From Alphaproteobacteria bacterium (GTDB taxonomy: Bacteria; Pseudomonadota; Alphaproteobacteria; CAAGCB01; CAG-977), in the NCBI GenBank assembly GCA_900768465.1, contig CAAGCY010000016.1, positions 1-64,000 of the forward strand: DNA of 64,000 nt, read 5' to 3'. Each line of letters begins with the position of its first letter. The first letter of the stretch is position 1. Position numbers and translations under genes: made by a program. Of this stretch, positions 7,484 to 15,547 are shown one piece after another. Under the pieces are notes generated by a model. The model did not search any database. It saw only the letters and a program-made list of their open reading frames with translations, and was not told the origin of the DNA.

Positions 7484-8679
7484 CCCAGCAGCCGCCAGTA
7501 AACATCCGTGTTGAACAAAGCGGGGTTGTTGCGGGCGTAATCCGCGGCTGTGGCATTGTATTTGTCGGCTTGTTTCGGGTCAAGCCCCTGTTCCAGCAAA
7601 AAGCCCGCAACGGCGGGATTGTCGTTGCTTGACGCGGCGGCAATCAGCAAAGTTTTGCCGTCTTCCATGGTTTCAAACGGATTTGCGCCGTGTTTGAACA
7701 ACGCTTCCAGTACCAGCGGATTGGGATTTTTCGCCGCCGCCCACATGGCGGGCGACGCGTTCAGCACGTTATCCGAAACGGCAAGGCTTGCCCCGCCTTT
7801 CAGCAGGGATTCCGTTACAAGCGCGTTGATGTTTTCGATGACAGCCAGCATCAAAGGCGTTGTTCCGCGTTTATCCGCGGCGTTTGCGTCCGCGCCGTAG
7901 CGCAGCAGGATGTCGATAACCGATGCGTCGCGCGCGCTTTGGGCGGCGAACATCAAAGCCGTCCGTCCGTCCAGCGTTTTCATCGAAACGTCCGCGCCGC
8001 CCGTTAAAAGGGCTTCCGTCACCGCGGGGTTCGGATTTTTCCCCGCCGCCAGCATCAAAGGCGTAAAGCCGTTGACCGTTGCGCGGTTGACTTTCGCCCC
8101 CATGGTCAGCAAAACGGAAATCATATGCGGGTTTCGATTTTCTTTCGCCGCCATCATCAAAGGCGTTGCGCCGAATTTTTCTTCGCGCTGGCGAATATCC
8201 GCTCCGCTGTCAATCAGCAAAGCCGCAACGGCGGGATTGGGGTTGCTTTTCGTTGCCCACAGCAAAGCCGTCAGTCCGTCTTTGTCGCGTGCGTCGATGT
8301 CGGCGCCTTGGGACAGCAGAGTTTCGACAATCGCGGGTTCGGGATTCAGCGAAGCGGCAAACATCAGCGGCGTTATTCCTTTTTTGTCGCGTGCGTCGAT
8401 GTCGGCGCCTTGGGACAGCAGGAAACGGACAAGGGCGGCGTTTTGAGCTTTGGCGGCGGCAAAAAACAGCGCGGTCATGCCGCTGCTTTGCGGCGTGTCG
8501 ATTTTCGCGCCTGCTTGGATTAAAGCGTCAAAAGCCGACAAATCCGCCCCCAGCATCGCGGCGAACATCAACGGCGTTGTTCCCGATTTGTCGCAAACGT
8601 TCGGATCGCCGCCGTCCGCCAACGCCGCTTTGATTTGGTTCGCGTCGCCTGTTTGAGCCGCTTTCAAAACATCCGCCAT
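7480..8679 (-). CDS. Ankyrin-repeat protein, cytoplasmic, about 11 repeats
   Basis: A 399-aa protein built almost entirely of ankyrin repeats, such as DKKGITPLMFAASLNPEPAI and DGRTALMFAAQSARDASV. Repeats run about 35-36 residues instead of 33, because the inter-helix turn often carries an added NPNPAV-type segment. There is no signal peptide or membrane segment, so it is probably a cytoplasmic protein-binding scaffold. It starts 15 bp after hisI with AAAGGAA before the ATG and is likely cotranscribed. A second protein with the same repeat subtype, but exported, is at 58186-58653. The binding partner is unknown. Confidence 0.85.
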   Translation of the reverse strand: MADVLKAAQTGDANQIKAALADGGDPNVCDKSGTTPLMFAAMLGADLSAFDALIQAGAKIDTPQSSGMTALFFAAAKAQNAALVRFLLSQGADIDARDKKGITPLMFAASLNPEPAIVETLLSQGADIDARDKDGLTALLWATKSNPNPAVAALLIDSGADIRQREEKFGATPLMMAAKENRNPHMISVLLTMGAKVNRATVNGFTPLMLAAGKNPNPAVTEALLTGGADVSMKTLDGRTALMFAAQSARDASVIDILLRYGADANAADKRGTTPLMLAVIENINALVTESLLKGGASLAVSDNVLNASPAMWAAAKNPNPLVLEALFKHGANPFETMEDGKTLLIAAASSNDNPAVAGFLLEQGLDPKQADKYNATAADYARNNPALFNTDVYWRLLG

Positions 8680-8694
8680 AGCCGTTCCTTTCCG

Positions 8695-9030
8695 TTAAAG
8701 TCCGCGGTAAAAGCAAGAGCGGTTGCCCGTGTGGCACGCCGCGCCCGTTTGGTCAATCAATGCCAGCAGAGTGTCGCCGTCGCAGTCAATCCGCAATTCT
8801 TTCAACGCTTGGACGTGTCCCGACGTTTCGCCTTTGCGCCACAAGGTTTGACGCGATCTTGAAAAATAGCACATTTGTTTTGTGCAAATCGTTTCTTTCA
8901 GCGCGGTTTCGTTCATCCACGCCATCATCAGCACTTCGCGCGTGTCGAATTGCTGAGCGATGACGGGAACCAATCCCGCGTCGTTGTAGCGCACCAGGCT
9001 TAAAAAAGCATCGGAATCGATTTTCTGCAT
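8695..9030 (-). CDS. hisI: Phosphoribosyl-AMP cyclohydrolase
   Basis: Third step of histidine biosynthesis: opens the adenine ring of phosphoribosyl-AMP. It has 111 aa, the usual size for the stand-alone enzyme without a HisE domain. Family motifs: VLMMAWMNETAL, YFSRSRQTLWRKGETSGH and the zinc/magnesium region DCDGDTLLALIDQTGAACHTG with the C-terminal RSCFY. Divergent from the chorismate mutase gene with a 69-bp gap. Other his genes, apart from the hisC-like gene at 9943, are not in the window. Confidence 0.95.
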   Translation of the reverse strand: MQKIDSDAFLSLVRYNDAGLVPVIAQQFDTREVLMMAWMNETALKETICTKQMCYFSRSRQTLWRKGETSGHVQALKELRIDCDGDTLLALIDQTGAACHTGNRSCFYRGL

Positions 9031-9099
9031 TCTTTTTTACCTTTGAAAGTGTTAAAAGAGGATACAAACGGTTTCACAAAAAATAAAGGGTTATTTTAA

Positions 9100-9930
9100 A
9101 TGGCGGAAACTTTGCAGGATTTGCGGCGGGAAATCGATGAAACGGATGACGCTTTGCACGCTTTGATTATGCGCCGCGCCGAATTGGCGGAACGCGTCGG
9201 TCGGGTCAAGGCGGAGTCGGGCGAAAAACAAGTCTTTCGTCCCGTGCGCGAAACTCAAATCCTGCGCAGACTGCTGGGAAACCACAAAGGGAAATTAAGC
9301 AAAGCCGTCATTATCCGTTTGTGGCGCGAACTGATAAGCGCGTGCACGAACTTGCAGTCGCCGATGACGGCGGCGGTCTTTATGCCCGAACGCGGCATGG
9401 GGAATTTGGAACTGACGCGCGCCTATTTCGGGTCGTTCACGACTTTGCTGCCGTGCAAATCCGTCAATCTGGTGCTGAAAGAATTGACGCAGGGCGAAGC
9501 CGATTTTGCCGTTTTGTCCCTGCAGGACGATCAAAGCTGCTGGTGGTATGCTTTGGCGCAAGAACGCCGCCGCGCGGTCGCCGTGTTCGCCAAGCTGCCG
9601 ATTACGGGGACGACGGACGACGGGCGCGTGGTGTTTGCTTTGGGCAAAGTGCCGTTTGAATCGTCGGGGGATGATCGCACTTTGCTGGTTGTCGAAACGG
9701 ACGGCAGCATCAGCCTCGGCACGCTGGATCTGGTGTTGAAAGCGGGCGGTATCGCCACCAACGCGATTTACGATTCTTTTGCGCCCGACATGACCCGCAA
9801 AGCCTATTTGTTTGAAGTCGAGGGCTTTATGGAATCCGACGATGCCCGCTTGACCGCCGTTGTTGAAAAAGAGGACGGAAAAATCACGATGACGCGTGTT
9901 ATCGGCGGTTTTCCGACTCCGTTTGTGTAA
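9100..9930 (+). CDS. Chorismate mutase with prephenate-dehydratase-like C-terminal domain
   Basis: Converts chorismate to prephenate for phenylalanine and tyrosine synthesis. Residues 1-90 form an AroQ-type all-helical mutase: LRREIDETDDALHALIMRRA, VGRVKAE and later RETQILRRLL. Residues about 93-276 resemble the fold of prephenate dehydratase (NLELTRAYFG, GEADFAVLS, a weak C-terminal segment) but lack a clear TRF catalytic motif, so the domain may be regulatory. Such two-domain mutases occur in Rhodospirillales-type bacteria. It lies 12 bp before the hisC-like aminotransferase, which points to aromatic amino acid synthesis for both. Confidence 0.82.
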   Translation: MAETLQDLRREIDETDDALHALIMRRAELAERVGRVKAESGEKQVFRPVRETQILRRLLGNHKGKLSKAVIIRLWRELISACTNLQSPMTAAVFMPERGMGNLELTRAYFGSFTTLLPCKSVNLVLKELTQGEADFAVLSLQDDQSCWWYALAQERRRAVAVFAKLPITGTTDDGRVVFALGKVPFESSGDDRTLLVVETDGSISLGTLDLVLKAGGIATNAIYDSFAPDMTRKAYLFEVEGFMESDDARLTAVVEKEDGKITMTRVIGGFPTPFV

Positions 9931-9942
9931 AGGATGAAAAAG

Positions 9943-11037
9943 ATGTCAAAGTTACCCGTACCCGCTCATCACAGCATTATGACTTTAGCCCCTTATGTCG
10001 GCGGCGCGTCGACTGTCAAAGGCAAGGCGAAAGTCGTTAAATTGTCGTCAAACGAAGGTGCTTTCGGCACGAATCCGACGGTTGTCAAAGCTATTTGCGA
10101 CGGGGCGGAATCCTTGTTCCGCTATCCCGACGGGGGCAGTGTCGAATTGCGTCAAGCGATTGGCGCGGCGCACGGTTTGGACGCGGCGAGGATTGTGTGC
10201 GGTTCGGGTTCGGACGAGCTTATCGGTTTGCTGTGCCATGCGTATTTGAACGCGGGCGACAAAATCGTCATCACGCAGTACGCGTTTTTGATGTACCGCT
10301 TGTACGCCGTCGGATGCGGAGCGGACGCGATTACCGTTCCCGAAAAAGATTTCAAAGTCGATGTTGACGCGGTGATTAAAGCGGTTACGCCCGAAACGAA
10401 AATCGTGTTTGTCGCCAACCCCGGCAATCCGACGGGAACATACTTGACGCGCGCGGAAATGCGCAAGCTGTGCCGCGGCGTGCCGTCAAGCGTGATGATC
10501 GTTCTGGATTCGGCTTATGCCGAATTCGTGGGGCGCGAAGATTACACGGCGGGGCAAGATTTGGTCGACGAATTCCCGAATGTCGTGATGTTGCGCACGT
10601 TTTCCAAGATTTACGCGTTGGGCGGCATCCGTTTGGGCTGGTCGTACGCGTCACAGGAAATCACCGATGTTTTGAACCGAGTGCGCGGGCCGTTCAATGT
10701 GAACAAAGCCGCCCAAATCGCGGGCGTTGCGGCGGTCAAAGACACGGCGTTCGTCAAAAAATGCTTTGACCACAACGCGAAATGGCTGGCGCGTCTGCCG
10801 CAAGAGTTTGAAAAGCTGGGCTTGACGATGACTCCGTCGGTTGCGAACTTTGTTCTGGTGCATTTTCCGCACACGGGCAAAACGGCGGAAAACGCGGACA
10901 AATACCTGCAGGAAAACGGCGTTATCGTGCGCAAAGTCGCGTCTTACGGCTTGCCCGACGCTTTGCGAATCACCATCGGCACGGACGAGGACATGGAACT
11001 GCTGTTGAAGCTGTTGCGCGCCTATATGACCGATTAA
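9943..11037 (+). CDS. hisC: Histidinol-phosphate / aromatic aminotransferase (HisC family)
   Basis: PLP enzyme of fold type I, about 364 aa. The PLP lysine is in TFSKIYALGGIRLGW (residue 222 from this start). NPGNPTGTY, SSNEGAFGTNP and the C-terminal RITIGTDEDM are family motifs. An ATG at 9934 is also in frame, but it touches the AAAGG at 9929-9933; the ATG at 9943 has normal spacing and is preferred. Following a chorismate mutase, it may act mainly on prephenate or phenylpyruvate, as the second HisC of many alphaproteobacteria is thought to do. The partner tyrC is missing here. The end overlaps convergent kamA by 4 bp. Confidence 0.93.
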   Translation: MSKLPVPAHHSIMTLAPYVGGASTVKGKAKVVKLSSNEGAFGTNPTVVKAICDGAESLFRYPDGGSVELRQAIGAAHGLDAARIVCGSGSDELIGLLCHAYLNAGDKIVITQYAFLMYRLYAVGCGADAITVPEKDFKVDVDAVIKAVTPETKIVFVANPGNPTGTYLTRAEMRKLCRGVPSSVMIVLDSAYAEFVGREDYTAGQDLVDEFPNVVMLRTFSKIYALGGIRLGWSYASQEITDVLNRVRGPFNVNKAAQIAGVAAVKDTAFVKKCFDHNAKWLARLPQEFEKLGLTMTPSVANFVLVHFPHTGKTAENADKYLQENGVIVRKVASYGLPDALRITIGTDEDMELLLKLLRAYMTD

Positions 11038-12158
11038 GGCGTTTCATAATCGGGATAGCGGTACAGTTTTCCTTCAAAGTTTCTGAGCAATAAAAAGTCG
11101 CCGTCGCGTCCCTGAACGTGGTCGGGCGTCAAGACGATTTTGCCGCCGCCCCCCGGAATGTCGATGGCGTACGTCGGCACGGCGTATCCCGATGTGTGTC
11201 CGCGCAAAGCGTCAATGATTTCCAGTCCTTTTTTGACGGGGACGCGGAAATGCATCGATCCTTTGACGGGGTCGCATTGGAACAGGTAGTAGGGGCGGAT
11301 GCGAACTTTCAAAAGCTTGTGCATCAGGGATTTCAGCGTGTCGGCGTTGTCGTTCACGCCGCGCAGCAGCACGGTTTGAGACCCCGTCGGAATGCCCGCG
11401 TCGGCGATTTTGTTGCACGCTTCGTTTGTTTCGGGCGTCATTTCGTCGGGATGCGTAAAGTGCAGGCTGAAAAATACGGGGTGGTATTTCTTAATCGTGT
11501 TCAGCAAAGATTTCGTAAAGCGCATAGGCAGGACGGCGGGTGTTTTCGATCCGATTCGAATCATTTCGACACTGGGAATCGCGCGCAGATTCGACAGCAG
11601 GTAATCCAGCGCCGAATCGGGCATGGTCAGCGGATCGCCGCCCGAAATCAGCACGTCGCGGACTTCGGGGTGGGTGCGGATATAAGAAAACGCCTGTTCC
11701 CACATTGCTTTTCTGACGGGGGACAGACCGTTTTTTTCCTTCAGCCGCCCGACCAGACGCGACCGCGTGCAATAGCGGCAGTAATTGGAGCAAAATTCGG
11801 TCGTCAAAAACAAAACGCGGTCGGGATAGCGGTGAACCAGCCCCGGCGCGACCATGCACGGTTCTTCGCCCAAAGGATCGTCGTTTTCGCCCGCGGATTC
11901 CGTCATTTCCGCACAAGACGGCAATACGGTGCGGCGCACGGCGGGCGACCGCGCCGCCACAGACGCGTAATAAGGCGTGACCGCCACGGGAAACGCGTTG
12001 TTCATGGCTTGCTTTTCTTCGTCCGTCAAAGTCAGAAAACGTGAAAAATCTTCCGTTTTTGTCAAGCGGTGCTTTAACTGCCAGCGCCAGTCGAACCAGT
12101 CGGAATCGGAAACTTCGGGATAAAATTCGCGTTTGAAAACAAGACTTTCGATTGACAT
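11034..12158 (-). CDS. kamA: Lysine 2,3-aminomutase family radical SAM enzyme
   Basis: Radical-SAM, PLP-dependent enzyme of 374 aa that moves the alpha-amino group of lysine to the beta position. The [4Fe-4S] cluster motif CSNYCRYC (C123, C127, C130) is intact, and the C-terminal PGGGGKI (about K340) carries the PLP lysine. GGDPLTMPD follows the SAM site. It has the KamA C-terminus, but EpmB, which makes beta-lysine for elongation factor P, is related; neither efp nor epmA is nearby, and no beta-lysine acetyltransferase is seen. Single gene with AAAGGA before the ATG. Confidence 0.88.
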   Translation of the reverse strand: MSIESLVFKREFYPEVSDSDWFDWRWQLKHRLTKTEDFSRFLTLTDEEKQAMNNAFPVAVTPYYASVAARSPAVRRTVLPSCAEMTESAGENDDPLGEEPCMVAPGLVHRYPDRVLFLTTEFCSNYCRYCTRSRLVGRLKEKNGLSPVRKAMWEQAFSYIRTHPEVRDVLISGGDPLTMPDSALDYLLSNLRAIPSVEMIRIGSKTPAVLPMRFTKSLLNTIKKYHPVFFSLHFTHPDEMTPETNEACNKIADAGIPTGSQTVLLRGVNDNADTLKSLMHKLLKVRIRPYYLFQCDPVKGSMHFRVPVKKGLEIIDALRGHTSGYAVPTYAIDIPGGGGKIVLTPDHVQGRDGDFLLLRNFEGKLYRYPDYETP

Positions 12159-12222
12159 GAAAACATCCTTTGGTGTTTAATAATAAAGTTAAGGAATATT
12201 ATCCGAATTGAACGGAAAAGAA

Positions 12223-12486
12223 ATGAAAAAAATTATTTTTTTTATAACGGCTTTGGTTTTGACGGGAACGGCGCGCGCCGCCGATGTCAAAAACACGGAC
12301 GCGGAACGCTACGAACTGCTGGTCAAAACGGCAAACGGCAAGTTTAAAACAAATCTGGAACCGAACGGGTATATCGCGAATCTGTGTTCCGACTGCACTG
12401 TCGAAGTTGTCGGGTACAGCTTGATTGACGTTGAAAAAGAAAAGCTGATTGCGGTCGATAATGGCATTGTAAGGGTTGAAAAATAA
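12223..12486 (+). CDS. Small exported protein of unknown function
   Basis: An 87-aa protein with a clear signal peptide (KKIIFFITALVLTGTARA, cleavage before ADV). The mature part, about 65 residues, has one cysteine pair, CSDC, that could form a disulfide. An in-frame TTG at 12208 would add five residues, but the ATG at 12223 directly before KKIIFF is preferred. Its stop codon abuts the ATG of the next gene (TAAATG), so it is translated with the membrane protein and probably with pilin 1. Family not recognised. Confidence 0.65.
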   Translation: MKKIIFFITALVLTGTARAADVKNTDAERYELLVKTANGKFKTNLEPNGYIANLCSDCTVEVVGYSLIDVEKEKLIAVDNGIVRVEK

Positions 12487-14043
12487 ATGATTGAAAACGC
12501 GCGGTTGCGCAAAGCGGCGTTGTTTTGTTTGTTTTTGCTGGCGGGCGGGGTGTTGTCCGCGTGTATGAAATTCGAACTGCAATACGATTTTTTGCAGTAT
12601 CATTATTATAACGGCTTTGCGTTTTGGAACAACCGTTTGGGTGTGGATATCGCGCCCGCGTTCATTCCGACGTTTTACAATCCGCTGTTGGACGCGGTAA
12701 TGTACGCGTTGATGAGCGTTTTAAAGCAGCATGTAACGATATATTGTTTTATCCAAGGGCTGTGGTTCGGCGCGCTGATGTATCTTGCGTTTAAAATTTC
12801 CGCCCTTTATTTCGATTTGACTACCCGATCGGGAAAAGTGTTTGCCTGCATTTCGTTGCTGATTTGCGCGACGGGAACGGCGACGTGGTTTCAGATGGGG
12901 ACGGCGACGCATGAAACAGAGCTTGCCGTTTTGACGGTCGGTGCTTTTTATCTGCTGTTAAGGGATAACAAGCGTTTTTTTGCCGCGGGATTGCTGTTGG
13001 GCATGGCGGCGGGATTCAAGCTGACCGCCGCGATTTATTGCATATCGACGGGATTGACGTTGATTTTGTTTTACAAAACGCTGGACAAGCCGCTGAAAAG
13101 CATTTCCGTTTTTGCGTTGGGCGGGTTAATCGGATTTTTGATTGTCGACGGTTTTTGGATGATTAAGCTGTGGAATCTGTACGACAATCCGTTTTTTCCG
13201 TTCTGGAACGGCATCTTCAAATCGCCGTATTTCCCCGAACACAATTATATCGATCCGTTGCATTTGAACGGAAAAACGTTTTGGGACAGATTGTTCGCGC
13301 CGTTTTTGATGGCGTATCAGAATGGTTTTTCCGTGAATATGGTGTCGTTCGATCCGCGATTTGCGGTGGCGGTTGTGGTTGGCGCGCTTTCCGTTGTTGC
13401 GTATCGGAAGCATATCAACAAAAAAGTGCTGTTTGCCGGAATATATGCGCTTGTCTGCTTTATTGTGTGGGAAATTCTTTCTTTTAACGCGCGTTTTTTG
13501 ATGTCTGCCGAAATTGTTGTCGGAATTTTATTGACGTACGCGTTGTATGTTTTTTGGAAAAAGCATCCTGAATTGAATGTAAAAACGGCGTTTTTTTATG
13601 CGCTGACGACGATTGTGTTGTACGCTTTTTTGGCGGTGCCGTTTATAACGGAACCGTGGGGAAAACGAAAGAATTTGGATGTCATCGGTGAAAAAATCAT
13701 TCTGGCGCCGGATTCCGTTTTGTTGCTGAAAGGCGAATTTTCACAGTTTGTTGCCGCGGATATTCTGAAAGACAATCCGTCCGTGCGGGCGATTGCGTAC
13801 GGGGTACACCAGGTCATTACCGATTGGAATGTAAACCGCTACGGGAAAATGGATGAATTGGCGACGAATGTGATGCGGGGCAAGAAAAAATATATTCTGA
13901 TGGATAAGCTTTTATGGCTGGGCAATGATGATGTAACGTTTGAAGCGTATTCGTGGAACTGTCGCTACATGAAAGTTGGCGACATCGGATTGTACGACGG
14001 CAAACGTTTTTACTTCTTTTGCGACAAAGATAACGAACAATGA
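12487..14043 (+). CDS. Multi-pass membrane protein, GT-C-like, in operon with pilin
   Basis: A 518-aa membrane protein with roughly ten hydrophobic segments and a soluble C-terminal part (about 400-518). The first loop, QYDFLQYHYYNGFAFWNNRLG (32-52) followed by DIAPAFIPTFYNPLLDA, resembles a conserved family of uncharacterised alphaproteobacterial membrane proteins. An acidic residue in that loop fits a GT-C glycosyltransferase. It lies 16 bp before a type IV pilin gene, the position held by pilin glycosyltransferases in some other bacteria, so pilin modification is a possible job. That is inference; no Wzy_C motif was recognised. Confidence 0.6.
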   Translation: MIENARLRKAALFCLFLLAGGVLSACMKFELQYDFLQYHYYNGFAFWNNRLGVDIAPAFIPTFYNPLLDAVMYALMSVLKQHVTIYCFIQGLWFGALMYLAFKISALYFDLTTRSGKVFACISLLICATGTATWFQMGTATHETELAVLTVGAFYLLLRDNKRFFAAGLLLGMAAGFKLTAAIYCISTGLTLILFYKTLDKPLKSISVFALGGLIGFLIVDGFWMIKLWNLYDNPFFPFWNGIFKSPYFPEHNYIDPLHLNGKTFWDRLFAPFLMAYQNGFSVNMVSFDPRFAVAVVVGALSVVAYRKHINKKVLFAGIYALVCFIVWEILSFNARFLMSAEIVVGILLTYALYVFWKKHPELNVKTAFFYALTTIVLYAFLAVPFITEPWGKRKNLDVIGEKIILAPDSVLLLKGEFSQFVAADILKDNPSVRAIAYGVHQVITDWNVNRYGKMDELATNVMRGKKKYILMDKLLWLGNDDVTFEAYSWNCRYMKVGDIGLYDGKRFYFFCDKDNEQ

Positions 14044-14059
14044 CTCAAGGAGAGAGAGT

Positions 14060-14677
14060 ATGATGAACAATCCGATAGAACAAAGCGGGCGTTCGATTAT
14101 CGAAATGCTGGGGGTTCTGGCGATTATCGGCGTTTTGACGGTGGGCGGCATTGCGGGTTTTTCAAGCGCGATGTCAAAATATAAAATCACCCGCATCACC
14201 GACGAAGTGCAGCGCATGGTCACCAACATCCGTTCGGTTTACGCGGGAAAACGGTCGTATACGGGATTGGACAACAAAACCGCGTATACGCTGGGGATTT
14301 TGAACAACGAACAATGCGCCGATGAAAACTGCGCCGCCGCGACCAATGCTTTCAGCGGGTCGATTTTGCTGGGTTTGCCGAACAAAGCGCATTATTTTTC
14401 GATTACCTATAACGGTTTGACGCGCGACGCATGCACCCGTTTGGCTATGAACAACTGGGGCGACGCGACTTCTGGGTTGGTCGCCGTGGTCGTCAAGGGC
14501 TCGGCGCAGGGCAATCAGAACAGTATGGCTTATTCATCCGACGGGCTGAACGTGTTTACGACGGACAAACACGGCGATTTGCCGATTCCGCTGGCGAAAG
14601 CGGTCGCGGCATGCCGGAATTTGACCGCGACGGGTGAAATCGACGGATTGGCGTCGATTACATGGGTGTACCGTTGA
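14060..14677 (+). CDS. Type IV pilin-like prepilin 1
   Basis: A 205-aa prepilin. A short leader ends in EQSG, then RSIIEMLGVLAIIGVLTVGG: glycine before the cut and glutamate at +5, as a prepilin peptidase needs. The hydrophobic N-terminal helix is followed by a globular domain with cysteines in CADENC, DACTRL and AACRN. The pattern resembles the PilS/type IVb class. The ATG at 14060 follows AAGGAGAGAG; the upstream in-frame extension lies within the previous gene. It shares KYFSITYNGL-like, DACTRLAM and SITWxYR blocks with the pilin at 14822. No assembly ATPase, secretin or peptidase gene is in the window. Confidence 0.88.
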   Translation: MMNNPIEQSGRSIIEMLGVLAIIGVLTVGGIAGFSSAMSKYKITRITDEVQRMVTNIRSVYAGKRSYTGLDNKTAYTLGILNNEQCADENCAAATNAFSGSILLGLPNKAHYFSITYNGLTRDACTRLAMNNWGDATSGLVAVVVKGSAQGNQNSMAYSSDGLNVFTTDKHGDLPIPLAKAVAACRNLTATGEIDGLASITWVYR

Positions 14678-14697
14678 TTCACGCCTTGCAAATATGA

Positions 14698-14726
14698 CTT
14701 TCGACATAGGTGTATATGTCTGAAAG
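14698..14726 (+). promoter_or_regulatory. Hairpin between the two pilin genes
   Basis: CTTTCGACATA (14698-14708) pairs with TATGTC and GAAAG (14715-14726) with one bulged T and a six-base loop. There is no T-run, so it is more likely an RNA processing or stabilising element than a terminator. The rest of the 144-bp gap is AT-rich and ends in GGGAGG before the second pilin. Confidence 0.4.
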
Positions 14727-14821
14727 CATAAGAGGTATGCGGTTTTCCAGTCTTGTTGAATTCTGCCTTTTTTGAAAAACTGTAAGTATGAAAACGGTTT
14801 TTAACTTAAAGGGAGGTCATC

Positions 14822-15442
14822 ATGACTTTTAAAGGAACAAACGAATCCGGGCGTTCAATGATTGAAATGTTGGGCGTTCTGGCGATTATCGGTGTTTTGT
14901 CCGTCGGCGGTATCGCAGGGTATTCGCAGGCGATGTCCAAATTCAAAGTGTCCAAAACAACCGACCAGGTGCAAACGATGGTGACGAACATTCGTACATT
15001 GTTTACGGGTCAACGTACCTATGCCGGTTTGTCGGGCGCGAACGCCTATACCATGGGCATTTTGACGGATGAAACGTGGGACGGAACCAATGCGTCCAAC
15101 GCGTACGGCGGTTCGATTTTGTTCGGCACGCCGAACAACGAAAAATACTTCTCGATTACCTACAACGGTTTGTCGCAGGATGCCTGCACGCGTTTGGCCA
15201 TGGCTGACTGGGGCGATTCGTCTTCGGGTTTGATTGGCATTATTGCGAAATCTACGGAGCAGACTGCGCCTGAAAAAGCTACAACGTCTTGGACGGCAGC
15301 GGAAGGTAAAAGCGGCAGCGGGACGTTTTTGACGTCTTCCAAAAACGAAAGTACGGGTATCCCCGTCATTCTGACCAGCGCAGTCGGCGCTTGTGCAGAC
15401 GGGGCGGACAATGCGGCATCCATTACATGGATTTACCGTTAA
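14822..15442 (+). CDS. Type IV pilin-like prepilin 2
   Basis: A 206-aa paralogue of the preceding pilin. The leader ends NESG, followed by RSMIEMLGVLAIIGVLSVGG with glutamate at +5. The C-terminal domain has the conserved cysteine pair in QDACTRLAM and VGACADG, which probably forms the type IVb D-region loop. Strong ribosome binding site GGGAGGTCATC and its own terminator. Compared with pilin 1 it has a serine/threonine-rich insertion (about 150-180) and lacks the CADENC pair. Major versus minor pilin roles cannot be told from sequence alone. Confidence 0.9.
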   Translation: MTFKGTNESGRSMIEMLGVLAIIGVLSVGGIAGYSQAMSKFKVSKTTDQVQTMVTNIRTLFTGQRTYAGLSGANAYTMGILTDETWDGTNASNAYGGSILFGTPNNEKYFSITYNGLSQDACTRLAMADWGDSSSGLIGIIAKSTEQTAPEKATTSWTAAEGKSGSGTFLTSSKNESTGIPVILTSAVGACADGADNAASITWIYR

Positions 15443-15464
15443 TTTGGTTGATTGCTTAAAACGG

Positions 15465-15490
15465 AAAAGGGGCGGTTTCGCCCCTTTTTT
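15465..15490 (+). terminator. Rho-independent terminator of the pilin genes
   Basis: Stem AAAAGGGGCG (15465-15474) pairs perfectly with 15479-15488 around GTTT, and the T-run extends to 15490. Confidence 0.92.
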
Positions 15491-15547
15491 GTTGCGCATC
15501 GTTTGCTTGTGTCGTACAACGAGTCCGTAAACCTTAAGGAGCGGAAA

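Noticed and set aside
13976..14059. N-terminal extension of pilin 1
   Set aside because: It overlaps the membrane protein gene, and the AAGGAGAGAG at 14047 places the start at 14060, giving a normal short prepilin leader.
14678..14821. Terminator between pilin genes
   Set aside because: The hairpin lacks a following T-run and has a bulge.
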